Numbered from the stretch's first letter, positions 26,125-36,495 are shown. The stretch is DNA of 64,000 nucleotides from Streptomyces neyagawaensis (GCF_023516595.1 NZ_JAMGBG010000076.1:62001-126000); one strand, 5' to 3'. Numbers and translations: made by a program. Notes: generated by a model not told the origin, from the sequence alone.

Positions 26125-27012
26125 ATGGACCTCACCGCGAAGACCGCGAAGACCGCGAGTTCCGCGACGACGACGGCGGTGCTGGAAAGCTTCGCCCACA
26201 CCTCCGATGCCCGACTGCGCGAGGTGCTGGTCTCCCTGACGCGCCACCTGCACGATTTCGTACGGGACATCGAGCCGACCCAGGCCGAGTGGGAGCGGGC
26301 GATCGACTTCCTCACCGCGACCGGGCACATGTGCGACGACACCCGGCAGGAGTTCATCCTGCTGTCGGACGTCCTGGGTGTGTCGATGCTCGTCGAGACG
26401 ATCAACGACCACAAGGCGTCCGCCGCGACCGACTCGACGGTGCTCGGCCCCTTCCACATGACCGAGTCCCCGGTCCGTGAACTCGGGGCGAACATCGATC
26501 TGGTCGGCGGCGGCGAGCCGTGTGTGATCAGCGGACGGGTCGTCTCCGTCGACGGCACTCCGCTGCCCGGCGCGACGCTGGACGTGTGGCAGGCCGACGA
26601 CCAGGGCTTCTACGACGTCCAGCAGCCGGAGAAGCAGCCGCCGGGCAATGGGCGCGGGCTGTTCACAGCGGACGCGGAGGGGCGGTTCTGGTTCCGCTCG
26701 TGCGTGCCCAGCCCGTATCCGATCCCGACGGACGGGCCGGTCGGCTCCCTGCTGGAGGCCACCGGCCGTCACCCCTACCGTCCGGCCCATGTCCACTTCA
26801 TCGTGGGCGCCGAGGGGTACAGCCCGGTGACGACGCACATCTTCGTGGCGGGCAGCGACTATCTGGAGTCGGACGCCGTCTTCGCCGTGAAGGAGAGCCT
26901 GGTCGAGGAGTTCGTCGAGGTGGACTCCCCCGAGGAAGCCGCGGAGTTGGGCCTGGCCAACCCCTTCCGCCGGGCGCGCTTCGACATCGTGCTGCAACCG
27001 GTGATCGCGTGA
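26125..27012 (+). CDS. Intradiol dioxygenase, hydroxyquinol 1,2-dioxygenase type
   Basis: A 295-residue product starting 6 bp after the monooxygenase. An N-terminal helical dimerisation domain (residues 18-105), LGPFH (108-111) and a beta-sandwich catalytic domain with the expected non-haem Fe(III) ligands: Y163 (GFYDV), Y198 (PSPYPIP), H222 and H224 (PAHVHFIV). Cuts hydroxyquinol between adjacent hydroxyls to maleylacetate. The following maleylacetate reductase gene supports this specificity over catechol 1,2-cleavage. Confidence 0.92.
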   Translation: MDLTAKTAKTASSATTTAVLESFAHTSDARLREVLVSLTRHLHDFVRDIEPTQAEWERAIDFLTATGHMCDDTRQEFILLSDVLGVSMLVETINDHKASAATDSTVLGPFHMTESPVRELGANIDLVGGGEPCVISGRVVSVDGTPLPGATLDVWQADDQGFYDVQQPEKQPPGNGRGLFTADAEGRFWFRSCVPSPYPIPTDGPVGSLLEATGRHPYRPAHVHFIVGAEGYSPVTTHIFVAGSDYLESDAVFAVKESLVEEFVEVDSPEEAAELGLANPFRRARFDIVLQPVIA

Positions 27013-28088
27013 AGGACGAGGCCCTGGACTTCACCTACCAGGCCCAGCCGATGCGCGTCCTCTTCCGGTCGGGTGCCGTCCCGGACGCGGTGCCCGACGA
27101 GGTCGCGCTTCTCGGCCTCGGCAGCGTCCTCGTGCTGTGCGACGACCATGGCCTGGACACGGCCCATGCCGTCGCCGCGTCTCTCGGCGACGCCTGCGCC
27201 GGGCTGCACGCGGGGGCGGTGACGCACGTCCCGGTGGAGGTCGCCGACCTGGCCGTCGAAGCGGCTCGCGAAGCCCGGGCCGACGGCTGCGTGGCGGTCG
27301 GCGGCGGTTCGGTGACCGGCCTGGCCAAGGCCGTCGCGCTCAGGACCGGCCTGCCGATCGTCGCCGTCCCGACGACGTACGCCGGATCGGAGATGACACC
27401 CGTCTGGGGCCTGACCGAGGGCGCGGTCAAACGCACCGGGCGCGACCCGAAGGTGTTGCCGCGCAGCGTCGTGTAAGACCCGCTGCTCACGCTCACCATG
27501 CCGCCCGTGGGGTCCGCGACGAGCGGCATGAACGCGATCGCGCACGCCGTCGAGGCTCTGTACGCCCCGGACTCCACTCCGATCGTCTCCCTCATGGCGG
27601 AGGAGGGTGTGCGGGCGCTGGCCGCGGCCCTTCCCGAGATCGTCGCCGACCCCTCGGGGCATGACGCGCGCAGCCGCGCGCTGTACGGGGCGTGGCTGCG
27701 CGGTGCCTGTCTCGGCGCCACCACCATGGGGCTGCACCACAAGCTCTGCCATGTGCTCGGCGGCACCTTCGACCTGCCGCACGCCGAGACACACGCCGTC
27801 GTCCTGCCCCATGTGCTGGCCTTCAACGCGCCGGCGGTTCCCGAGGCACTGGCGGCGCTGCGCCGGGCGCTCGATGTCCCGGATCCGGTACGGGAGTTGC
27901 GCGAGCTGGGCGAGCGTCTTGGCATCCCGCGATCGCTCGCCGACCTGGGCCTGACCGCCGCCGACGCGGACCGTGCGGTCGATGTCGCTCTCGGGGCGCC
28001 GTACGCGAATCCCCGCCCGGCCTCCGCCGACGATCTGCGCGCCGTCCTGCACGCGGCCTGGGCGGGCGAGCGGCCGTACGGCGGCTGA
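27009..28088 (+). pseudogene. Maleylacetate reductase interrupted by in-frame TAA
   Basis: Reading from GTG 27009 (GTGA overlap with the dioxygenase), the frame encodes an iron-type alcohol dehydrogenase fold of the maleylacetate reductase family: AVGGGSVTGLAKAVALR, AVPTTYAGSEMTPVWGLT, then RDPKVLPRSVV followed by TAA at 27474-27476. The same frame resumes with DPLLTLTMPPVG, SGMNAIAHAVEALY and HHKLCHVLGGTFDLPHAETH, including the metal-site His residues, to 28088 (359 codons in all). Family members have Tyr at the stop position (VVYDP), so one base change from TAC or TAT explains it. Either the gene is inactive or this is a sequencing error. Internal restart at ATG 27498 would lack the NAD domain. 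Confidence 0.88.
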
Positions 28089-28175
28089 CCCCCCTACTGG
28101 GGCCCGCCCGGCGGATCATGCCGGCGTCGCGGGGCGTGGCACGCGCATCTGCCGCGTTGTCGTCGGTTGCCGACT

Positions 28176-28205
28176 CCCCCACGCTCGAACAACCTCGCGC
28201 GGGGG
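28176..28205 (+). terminator. Imperfect GC hairpin after maleylacetate reductase
   Basis: CCCCCACGC at 28176 faces GCGCGGGGG ending at 28205 across a 12-nt AT-richer loop. It lies in the 232-bp space between the convergent reductase and LysR genes. The sequence resembles an intergenic motif I recall from other Streptomyces. Confidence 0.5.
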
Positions 28206-28320
28206 CCCCCATCGCGTCGCCGCCCTCCTCCGCCTTGCAGCTGCACGCACCACGCCCCGCTCGGCTTGCCCGGAATGTGCCTGCCGTTTCTTGTAGCCGG
28301 CCTGATCCGCCGGGCAGGCC

Positions 28321-29220
28321 CTAGGAGATCTCGGCGTACGGAACGCCGGTCGCGCGTCGGGCCACCCGGCGTGCGACCTCGGCGAAGGCCGGGGCGGCGG
28401 GCGAGTGACCGGCCTCCGGAAAGGCGACGGCGGCCACCAAGCCGAGGGGCTCCTTCGGAGCGACGTTCTCCACTCCTGGGTGCGGGAACATCCGGGTGGC
28501 CGACAGCGGCATCAGTCCCACCATGTGCTGGTAGGCGATCTTCAAGGACACGTCCTGGGCCGAGCGGGCGTGGAAGCCGACCGTCGGGGCGTCGTCGTCC
28601 CCGTTTCGCCCGCCCACCCAGAAGTCGAGGCCCGGCTCGGGGGTGACCCAGGGCTGATCGAAGACCTCGGTCACGTCTACCGCGGCTGCCCCGGCCAGCG
28701 GATGCCCCTTCCACAGCGCGAGGGAAGCGGGCTCGGTGAAGATCGGTACTCGTGTCACGCCCGGCATGTCGACGTTCAGGGGCAACAGCGCCACGTCGTG
28801 CTCGCCGGCCAGCAGCGGGGCGAGACCCTGGTGGAAGTCCGCTTCATGCACCCGGATCGTGACGCTGGGATACCGCTCGCAGAACGCCTCGATGACCGGA
28901 TGCGTCAGCTCCGCGAGAGCCACCCCGTAGAGCGCGACCCGCACCTCGTCCCGTTGCCTGGCCCTGATGGCGTCCGCGGCGGCGGCGAGCCGGTCGGCGT
29001 CGGCCAGCACCTCGCCCGCCCGTTCGAGCAGTTCCGCGCCGTCGGCGGTGAGCGCCACATGCCGTTTGTCGCGGTCGAACAGCTGGACGCCCAGCTCACG
29101 CTCGAGGGCGGCGATCGATCGCGTCAGCGCGGGCTGCGTCAGGTGCAGACGCTCGGCGGCGACCCGGTAATTCAAGGTCTCGGCGAGCGCCGAGAAATGG
29201 CGCAGGTTCCGGAGTTCCAC
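28321..29220 (-). CDS. LysR-family regulator of the catabolic cluster
   Basis: A 299-residue product from GTG 29220, chosen over 29247 because GGAGG lies exactly 5 nt upstream. N-terminal winged helix-turn-helix (FSALAETLNYRVAAERLHLTQPALTRSIA) is followed by a periplasmic-binding-like effector domain (residues 90-290). It lies between the two plus-strand groups of aromatic catabolic genes and is divergent from the monooxygenase at 29436, the classical arrangement for a LysR activator using a pathway intermediate as inducer. Confidence 0.92.
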   Translation of the reverse strand: MELRNLRHFSALAETLNYRVAAERLHLTQPALTRSIAALERELGVQLFDRDKRHVALTADGAELLERAGEVLADADRLAAAADAIRARQRDEVRVALYGVALAELTHPVIEAFCERYPSVTIRVHEADFHQGLAPLLAGEHDVALLPLNVDMPGVTRVPIFTEPASLALWKGHPLAGAAAVDVTEVFDQPWVTPEPGLDFWVGGRNGDDDAPTVGFHARSAQDVSLKIAYQHMVGLMPLSATRMFPHPGVENVAPKEPLGLVAAVAFPEAGHSPAAPAFAEVARRVARRATGVPYAEIS

Positions 29221-29338
29221 TCTGACCTCCAGAAAGGCGAGGCCCACGGCGTTGTGGTCGCGCCAGGTTACAGCGCGCTTCCCCGCACGTCACCAGGCAG
29301 AAATGTGCGGCATTCCCGTCACCCCCTCCGACCTGCTG

Positions 29339-29357
29339 TGATGCACGACACTCATCA
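29339..29357. promoter_or_regulatory. Candidate LysR operator
   Basis: TGATG (29339-29343) and CATCA (29353-29357) form an inverted repeat with a 9-bp centre in the divergent gap between the LysR gene and the monooxygenase, about 80 bp from the latter start. Size and position suit a LysR box. Confidence 0.4.
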
Positions 29358-29435
29358 AGCCCCCAGTTACCGGCATTGGACGGTCCTTCGCCGCGCTGCC
29401 GACACTCGCTTCAGGCCGACCCAGAACAGCAGCGG

Positions 29436-30689
29436 ATGGGGTGCGAATTGTCCGAGACAACCGAGGCAGCCGAGAAAATCATCGAGATTCCGCAGCCGGA
29501 GCCGGATCTGACACCGGAGGAACTGGTGCGCCGGGCCGCCGACATGAGGGCCTGGCTACGTGATCATCAGGACGAGACCGAACAGCGGACCGGTATCTCC
29601 GAGGACACGCACAAGGCGTTCCTGGAGGCGGGTTTCTACCGGTCCCTCCAGCCACGCCGCTTCGGCGGCTACGAGTTCGACCTGCGGACCTACTCCCGGA
29701 TGGTCACCGAGGTGGCCCGCGGCTGCCCGTCCAGCGGCTGGAACCTGTGTCTGGCCGCCTCCCACAGCCTGGTGGTGGCCGGCCGCTTCCCCGAGAGCAC
29801 CCAGCGCGAGGTGTTCGGGCCGGACGGTGACTTCCGGGCGCCGCTGCCGATCGCCCCGAGCGCCACCGCGACGAGGACCCCCGACGGGTACCTGGTCAAC
29901 GGCCGCTGGGACTACGCCTCCGGAGTCAACGTCTCCACGCACTTCCTGGGTGGCGTGCTCATCGTCGACGAAGAGGGCGGCATTCCCACGCCGGGCATGG
30001 TGCTCGTGCCCTCCGGCTGGCGGATGCTCGACAACTGGGGCGAGATCCTGGGCTTCCGCGGCAGCGGCTCCAACAGCGTCGTGGCCGAGGACGTCCTCGT
30101 ACCGTACGAGTACGTGTCCAGGACCCACCTCGCGGCGGCCGACGCCACCGACGGGCCGGGTGTGGAACTGCACGGCAACCCGATGTACGCGGGCCGGCTG
30201 ATGCCGTTCTTCAACATCCAGCTGTGTTCGATCGTGGCGGGCACCGCCTGGGCCGCGGTCGACGAGTACCAGCGGATCATCACCACCAAGAACAGCCAGC
30301 TGCCGCCCTTCAAGCCGCGCAGCCACGATCCGGAACACCAGCGCAACCTCGGCCTGGCCACGGCCCTGGCCGACAGCGCGCAGCGGATCATCCTGTCGGT
30401 CGCCGACGACTACACCGCGTACGCCGCCCGAGGCCTGGCAGGGGGCGAGCCCTTCTCCGAACTGGACGACCAGGCCCTCTCCCTCACGGCCCGGCAGTCC
30501 GGCCAACTCGCCTGCCAGGCCGTCGAGATGCTGGCCTCGGCCAGTGGCTCCAGCGCGCTGGCGAACGGCCAGCGCATGCAGCGGTACCTGCGCGACGTCG
30601 CCACGTACAAGACCCACATCAACGCGCAGCACGGCTCGTGGGCCACGGCGTACGCCCGTTCTCTGCTCGGCGTGGAGAACTCGGCGTGA
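29436..30689 (+). CDS. Acyl-CoA-dehydrogenase-fold flavin monooxygenase (oxygenase component)
   Basis: About 417 residues if ATG 29436 is used; TTG 29448 or ATG 29376 are alternatives. The sequence has the group D (acyl-CoA dehydrogenase-like) hydroxylase pattern: ARGCPSSGWNLCLAASHS, VNGRWDYASGVNVSTHFL, GFRGSGSNSVVAEDVLVP and a C-terminal helical bundle with QRYLRDVATYKTHINAQHG. Relatives such as HsaA or resorcinol- and phenol-type two-component hydroxylases use reduced flavin from a partner reductase. The next gene, overlapping by 4 bp, encodes exactly such a reductase. Confidence 0.85.
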   Translation: MGCELSETTEAAEKIIEIPQPEPDLTPEELVRRAADMRAWLRDHQDETEQRTGISEDTHKAFLEAGFYRSLQPRRFGGYEFDLRTYSRMVTEVARGCPSSGWNLCLAASHSLVVAGRFPESTQREVFGPDGDFRAPLPIAPSATATRTPDGYLVNGRWDYASGVNVSTHFLGGVLIVDEEGGIPTPGMVLVPSGWRMLDNWGEILGFRGSGSNSVVAEDVLVPYEYVSRTHLAAADATDGPGVELHGNPMYAGRLMPFFNIQLCSIVAGTAWAAVDEYQRIITTKNSQLPPFKPRSHDPEHQRNLGLATALADSAQRIILSVADDYTAYAARGLAGGEPFSELDDQALSLTARQSGQLACQAVEMLASASGSSALANGQRMQRYLRDVATYKTHINAQHGSWATAYARSLLGVENSA

Positions 30690-31258
30690 ACCGCCCGACG
30701 CCCGCCGCGACGGCGCCCGGCGGTGGCCCGGCAGACGACCCCGGCCTGTTCCGGCACGTGCTCGGCCACTACCCGACGGGTGTCACGGTGGTCACCGCGA
30801 AGGAACCCGACGGCACCCCGGTCGGCATGGTGATCGGCTCGTTCACCTCGGTGTCCCTGGACCCTCCGCTCGTCGCGTTCCTCCCCGGCCGATCCTCCAC
30901 GACCTGGCCAAGGATCATGGCCGGCGGCTCCTTCTGCGTGAACGTGCTGGCCGCCGGCCAGGAGGGCCTCTGCCGGGACGTCAGCGCCAAGGCACCCGAC
31001 GTCTTCGACCGCCACCCGTGGCGCGGCGCGGCCTCGGGCAGCCCCGTCCTCGCGGGCTCCGTCGCCTGGATCGACTGCGACATCGCCGACGTGTGGACCC
31101 TCGGCGACCACTACTTCGTCCTCGGCCACGTGCGGGAACTCGGGGTGGAGAAGACCGGCGTCTCGCCGCTGGTCTTCTCCCGGGGGCGGCTCGCCCCGTT
31201 GCCGCCCCGCCGGGACCACGACGAATCGGCCGACTACACATGGCCCGACTGGCTCTGA
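30686..31258 (+). CDS. Flavin reductase (partner of the upstream monooxygenase)
   Basis: A 190-residue product from GTG 30686 (GTGA overlap). FMN-binding split-barrel: GHYPTGVTVVTAKEPDG, GMVIGSFTSVSLDPPLVAF, SFCVNVLAA and HYFVLGHV are hallmarks of the HpaC/HsaB flavin reductase family. It supplies reduced FMN or FAD by NAD(P)H oxidation to the oxygenase encoded just upstream. Confidence 0.93.
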   Translation: MNRPTPAATAPGGGPADDPGLFRHVLGHYPTGVTVVTAKEPDGTPVGMVIGSFTSVSLDPPLVAFLPGRSSTTWPRIMAGGSFCVNVLAAGQEGLCRDVSAKAPDVFDRHPWRGAASGSPVLAGSVAWIDCDIADVWTLGDHYFVLGHVRELGVEKTGVSPLVFSRGRLAPLPPRRDHDESADYTWPDWL

Positions 31259-31284
31259 GAGCTCTGAGAGAAGAGAGACGCACC

Positions 31285-32814
31285 ATGCGCAATCAAGGGC
31301 TCGGCTCGTGGCCCGCGCGGCGTGCCCGCATGGCACCGGAGGCCACCGCCGTCGTGCACGACGGTGGATCCCTGTCCTACGGAGAGCTGGCCGCGCGCGT
31401 GATGCGGCTCGCTCACGCCCTGCGTGCCCTGGGAGTCGGACACGGCGACCGGGTGGCCTACCTGGGCTCGAACCATCCGGCCCTGACGGAGACGCTGTTC
31501 GCCGCGAACGCGCTGGGCGCCGTCTTCGTCCCGCTCAACACCCGCCTCGCGGCACCTGAGTTGGCCTTCATCCTGGGCGACTCGGGAGCGTCGGTGCTGG
31601 TGTTCGCGGCCGAACTCACCGACATCGTCGACGCGTTCAGGGGCGACGTCGAGGTGAAGCACTACGTCGAGGTGGGGAAGGCGTACGAGGAGCTGCTCGC
31701 GAGTGCGCCGGACAACCCCCTGGACGAGACGGTCGGCCTCGATGAGGTGTGCATGATCCAGTACACCTCTGGCACCAGCGGCCGTCCCAAGGGCGTCATG
31801 TTGACCCACGCCAACATCGCCTGGAACTGCTTCAACATCCTGCTGGAGGTGGACATCGCCTCCGACGACGTCGCTCTGGTGGTGGCACCGATGTTCCACA
31901 CCGCCGCCCTCAACGCCGTCTTCCTGCCGGGCTTCCTCAAAGGAGGGATGTCGGTGCTGATGCGCGGCTTCGATCCGGACCGGGTGCTCGACGTCATCGC
32001 CGAGCACCGGGTGACGAGGATGTTCGGCGTGCCCGCGATGTACCAGGCCATGGCCCGGTCGTCGCGGTGGGCGACGGCCGATCTGTCGTCGGTCCGGATC
32101 CTGATGTGCGCGGCGGCACCCGTCCCCAAGGCCCTCATCCACACGTACCAGGACCGTGGCCTGACCTTCCTCCAGGAGTACGGCCTGACCGAGACCGCTC
32201 CCGCCGCGCTGGGCCTGCGCGCACCGGACAGCATCCGCAAGGCCGGCTCGGCCGGCAAACCCTGCTTCTTCACCGACGTACGCGTGGTACGGCCCGACCT
32301 CACCGATGTCGCACCGGGCGAGGTCGGCGAGGTGATCATCGAGGGCCTCAACGTGATGAAGGGCTACTGGCAGTGGCCCGAAGCGACCAAGGACGCCTTC
32401 GTCGAGGGAAGTTGGTTCCGCTCCGGAGACGCGGCCACTGTCGACGAGGAGGGGTACGTCACGATCGTCGACCGCATCAAGGACATGTACATCTCCGGCG
32501 GGGAGAACGTCTATCCGGCCGAGGTCGAGCAACTCCTCTACCAGCATCCCGCGGTCGCCGAATGCGCGGTGATCGGCGTACCCGACGAACGATGGGGCGA
32601 AGTGGGCAGAGCGCTGGTCGTGCCCCGCGCGGGCGCCGACGTGTCGCCCGACGACATCTTGGACTCCCTGTCCGGCCGACTCGCCAAGTACAAGCTCCCC
32701 AAGTCGGTCGTCCTCGTCGACGCCCTGCCCCGCAACGCCACCGGCAAGATCCTCAAGGCCCGCCTGCGCAGCCAGTACGGCTCCCTGTCAGTCCGCGGCG
32801 CCGAGGAGGCATGA
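31285..32814 (+). CDS. Acyl-CoA synthetase (AMP-forming ligase)
   Basis: A 509-residue product from ATG 31285 behind a GAGAGAAGAGAG purine tract. ANL-superfamily motifs in order: YTSGTSGRPKGVM (P-loop-like), QEYGLTETAP, WFRSGDAATVDEEGY, and the C-terminal lysine motif NATGKILK. Activates a carboxylic acid to its CoA thioester via an adenylate. Located 26 bp after the flavin reductase, it probably primes an aromatic or side-chain acid for degradation. Substrate not deducible. Confidence 0.92.
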   Translation: MRNQGLGSWPARRARMAPEATAVVHDGGSLSYGELAARVMRLAHALRALGVGHGDRVAYLGSNHPALTETLFAANALGAVFVPLNTRLAAPELAFILGDSGASVLVFAAELTDIVDAFRGDVEVKHYVEVGKAYEELLASAPDNPLDETVGLDEVCMIQYTSGTSGRPKGVMLTHANIAWNCFNILLEVDIASDDVALVVAPMFHTAALNAVFLPGFLKGGMSVLMRGFDPDRVLDVIAEHRVTRMFGVPAMYQAMARSSRWATADLSSVRILMCAAAPVPKALIHTYQDRGLTFLQEYGLTETAPAALGLRAPDSIRKAGSAGKPCFFTDVRVVRPDLTDVAPGEVGEVIIEGLNVMKGYWQWPEATKDAFVEGSWFRSGDAATVDEEGYVTIVDRIKDMYISGGENVYPAEVEQLLYQHPAVAECAVIGVPDERWGEVGRALVVPRAGADVSPDDILDSLSGRLAKYKLPKSVVLVDALPRNATGKILKARLRSQYGSLSVRGAEEA

Positions 32815-33217
32815 CGCCAGGCCAGGGAATCCGACCACTCCACGCCACACGGTCACCACATCGTTCGCCGACAGTGGCGGGGGCCTCGCCTCCCTGCGGG
32901 CCCCGCGCGAAAGCCGGTGGACGGCGGCGCGACTTCGCCCGCATCGCCGACTGCCGCACCGGCGAGGTCAGCTGCACCGGGACCGACGACTACGGCACCT
33001 GGAACCCTTGGGCGACAGCCCGGCTGCCGTCGGTCCCGGAAGGGCCGTAGATCCCTGGGGCGCAAATCCCCGTAGGAAGTCGGTCACCCTTGCCCGTCCT
33101 GCTCGCGACATGCCGCGCCGGCGGTCTCACTGAGGGCGGGACAAGGGGCCTGACCCGAAAGAGTCAGACCCCTGTTGACCTGCTTGTTTGCCAGATGAAG
33201 TGGCGCCAAGTCACCTG
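32815..33217. other. Gap between ligase and ychF
   Basis: 403 bp between convergent genes. A plus frame from ATG 32811 runs to 33050 but its product matches nothing I know and has no GC-biased codon use. Apart from the hairpin at 33144-33173 I see nothing. This gap is the junction between accessory DNA and the conserved core. Confidence 0.5.
33144..33173 (-). terminator. Hairpin downstream of ychF
   Basis: AGGGG-C-CTGAC (33144-33154) pairs with GTCAG-A-CCCCT (33163-33173), with one internal mismatch and an 8-nt loop. Located 45 bp beyond the ychF stop and usable in either direction. Confidence 0.6.
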
Positions 33218-34306
<1,089 letters not shown>

Positions 34307-34522
34307 GTTTACGACTTCCCGTACGTAGGAGGGCCAGGCGGCCGGTGGCCTGGGGCGGCGGGGCCTGGGGGTGCGGTCCGGCGGATCGTGCCCCAGGGGC
34401 CAGAGGGCTGGCCGGTCCCCCAGTTTACGGCGTGCCCGCGCCCCGCCCGGCGGCGTATCGAACGCTTGGCCAAGGTCCCCTCAACGGCGTGTCTGTGCAC
34501 CCATTCGGCACATTAACCGACC

Positions 34523-34528
34523 TAAGTT
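34523..34528 (+). promoter_or_regulatory. -10-like TAAGTT, leaderless spacing
   Basis: The hexamer ends 6 nt before GTG 34535, with no ribosome site. It overlaps a short dyad, CGACC/GGTCG (34518-34532). Confidence 0.45.
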
Positions 34529-34534
34529 GGTCGA

Positions 34535-35347
34535 GTGGAGCAGCACAGGACGCATCGCCCTCGGACCGGACCGCAGCGTGGCACTCCCCTTCCGCCACAG
34601 ATGGTCAGAGGCGGCCGGGAGCGCGGCGGCGCGGGGGCGCCGCGTCGTGCCCCGGTCGCGCGCGGGCCCGTCCCTGCCCCTGCCCGAGCCGTGCGGCGCG
34701 TCTCTCGCGCCGTGCGCCGGATGCCGAACCCCCGGCTGACCGGGCTGGGCGGCGGCCTGTTCTGCGCGGTGTCGATGTTCGCGCTGGCCTGCCTGGACCG
34801 GCTGCTGTTCGGCGCGTCGCTCACGGTGTACGGGGCGCTGTTCCTGCCGGTCAGCGCGTTGACGGCGGTGTGGGTGCGGCGGGGTGACCTCGCGAGCGGG
34901 CCGGTGGTCGTGCCCATCGCCTTCGCGGCCGGGCTGCCCCCGATCGCCGGGGGCGAGGGCGGACCCGCCGCGTATCTGATGGGCCTGGTCACCGCCCTCG
35001 CGATGGCCGCGGGCTGGCTCTACGGCGGCACGCTGATCGCCGGCGTCATCGTGACCGTACGCAAGCTGCGCCTGATGGCCCGACGGGCGGCGGAGCGGGA
35101 AGCGTCGATGTCCCGGGGAACTGTGGCGCCCCGGGGAGGGGAAGCGCCCCGAGGGGCGGCGGCGCCCGGGAGGACGAAGGCGTTCCGGGAGGCGGCGGCG
35201 CCCCGGGGATCGGAGGCGCCGCGAGGGCTCGGACGACCGGGAACGCCCGGCGCCCAGCCCCACCCCTCGTACGACCACGCCCCGGCCCGGCCCCGGACCC
35301 CGAAGCCCCCGGCCCAGCCACGCCGCACGGTGCCCCGCGGCTTCTGA
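34535..35347 (+). CDS. DUF6542-like membrane protein with repetitive tail
   Basis: A 270-residue product from GTG 34535. An Arg-rich N-terminal 60 residues, then about four hydrophobic helices (residues 70-165: GLGGGLFCAVSMFALACL, ALFLPVSALTAVWV, VVVPIAFAAGLPPIA, ALAMAAGWLYGGTLIAGVIV), then a low-complexity Pro/Arg/Gly tail with repeated APRG units. Similar proteins lie between ychF and ppgK in other Streptomyces, by memory. Function unknown. Confidence 0.75.
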   Translation: MEQHRTHRPRTGPQRGTPLPPQMVRGGRERGGAGAPRRAPVARGPVPAPARAVRRVSRAVRRMPNPRLTGLGGGLFCAVSMFALACLDRLLFGASLTVYGALFLPVSALTAVWVRRGDLASGPVVVPIAFAAGLPPIAGGEGGPAAYLMGLVTALAMAAGWLYGGTLIAGVIVTVRKLRLMARRAAEREASMSRGTVAPRGGEAPRGAAAPGRTKAFREAAAPRGSEAPRGLGRPGTPGAQPHPSYDHAPARPRTPKPPAQPRRTVPRGF

Positions 35348-35742
35348 CCCACCCTCGGGCCGGTCCGGGCCGCCGCGCCCCTGCCGTGGTCCGCCGGGGC
35401 CCGCCGGGGAGCCGCCGGGGCCCGGCGAGGAGTCAGGGCCCGCCGGGGAGCCGGGGACCTGGCGAGGAGCCGCCGGGGGAGTGTCATGCCAGTCCGTATC
35501 CGACGCCCCGCCGGGCCGTGATCAGCGGCGGGCCGAGGGCGCTCTTCTGATCAGCCGGCCCTGGAACGAGTCCGCGCGCCCCTCCGGGATCGGCCCGCCT
35601 CCCGGATCGGCCTGCTTCCCGGATGGGTCCGCCTCCGGACGGGTCTGCGCCCCGCCCCTCCGGATCCGCCGACGGACGAGTTCGCGCGCCTCCTTCGGGA
35701 AGCACCCCGCCCCTCCGGTCGGATCCGCGCGCCCTCCCCGGA
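35348..35742. repeat. Low-complexity intergenic repeats
   Basis: 395 bp without a gene. Left part: repeated GCCGGGG and GGAGCCG units. Right part: repeats of GGATCGGCCCGCCTCC-type units (at 35588, 35603, 35620, 35645). These continue the style of the repeats coding for the tail of the preceding protein, suggesting local expansion by slippage. Confidence 0.6.
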
Positions 35743-36489
35743 TCAGCCCGCCTTCGCCGCCCGCATCGCCGCGCCCACGATGCCCGCGTTGTTCTGGAGC
35801 TGGGCCGGGACGATCTCGGCCTGGATGCCCTCGATCAGGTGCAGGAACTTGTGGGACTTGCGGCTGACGCCGCCGCCGATGATGAACAGCTCCGGGGAGA
35901 AGAGCATCTCCACATGAGCGAGGTACTTGGTGACGCGCTTGGCCCAGTGCTCCCAGGTCAGCTCGTGGTCGTCCTTGGCCTTCGTGGAGGCACGGGTCTC
36001 CGCGTCGTGGCCGCCCAGCTCCAGATGGCCCAGCTCCGTGTTGGGCACGAGGATGCCGTCGCAGAAGACGGCGCTGCCGATGCCCGTGCCGAAGGTCAGC
36101 ATGATGACCGTGCCCCGGCGGTCGCGCCCGGCGCCGAACTGCATCTCGGCGACGCCCGCCGCGTCCGCGTCGTTCACCACGGTGACCGGGAGGCCGCCGA
36201 GCCGGTCACCGAGCAGGGCGCGCGCGTCGACGTCGATCCAGCCCTTGTCGACGTTGGCCGCCGTACGGATCGTGGCGCCGCCCGTGACCACGCCCGGGAA
36301 GGTGATGCCTACGGGGCCGGTCCAGCCGAAGTGGTCGACGACCTCCTTCACCCCGTCGGCCACCGCGTCCGGCGTCGCCGGGTGCGGGGTCAGCACCTTG
36401 TACCGCTCGTCCGCCAGGTCGCCCAGGTCCAGGTCCACGGGAGCGCCCTTGATCCCGGATCCACCGATGTCCACGCCGAAGATGTGCAT
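35743..36489 (-). CDS. ppgK: Polyphosphate glucokinase
   Basis: A 248-residue product from ATG 36489. The ROK/ASKHA fold phosphate-1 loop GVDIGGSGIKG (residues 5-15), VNDADAAG with the catalytic Asp, LTFGTGIGSA and HLELGGHDAE match actinobacterial PpgK, which phosphorylates glucose with polyphosphate or ATP in the cytoplasm. The length is normal. The start is preceded by a leaderless-type -10 box. Confidence 0.95.
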   Translation of the reverse strand: MHIFGVDIGGSGIKGAPVDLDLGDLADERYKVLTPHPATPDAVADGVKEVVDHFGWTGPVGITFPGVVTGGATIRTAANVDKGWIDVDARALLGDRLGGLPVTVVNDADAAGVAEMQFGAGRDRRGTVIMLTFGTGIGSAVFCDGILVPNTELGHLELGGHDAETRASTKAKDDHELTWEHWAKRVTKYLAHVEMLFSPELFIIGGGVSRKSHKFLHLIEGIQAEIVPAQLQNNAGIVGAAMRAAKAG

Positions 36490-36495
36490 GGCCCT

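Noticed and set aside
32811..33050. 80-codon frame after the acyl-CoA ligase
   Set aside because: No homologue recognised, overlaps the ligase stop out of frame, poor codon bias.
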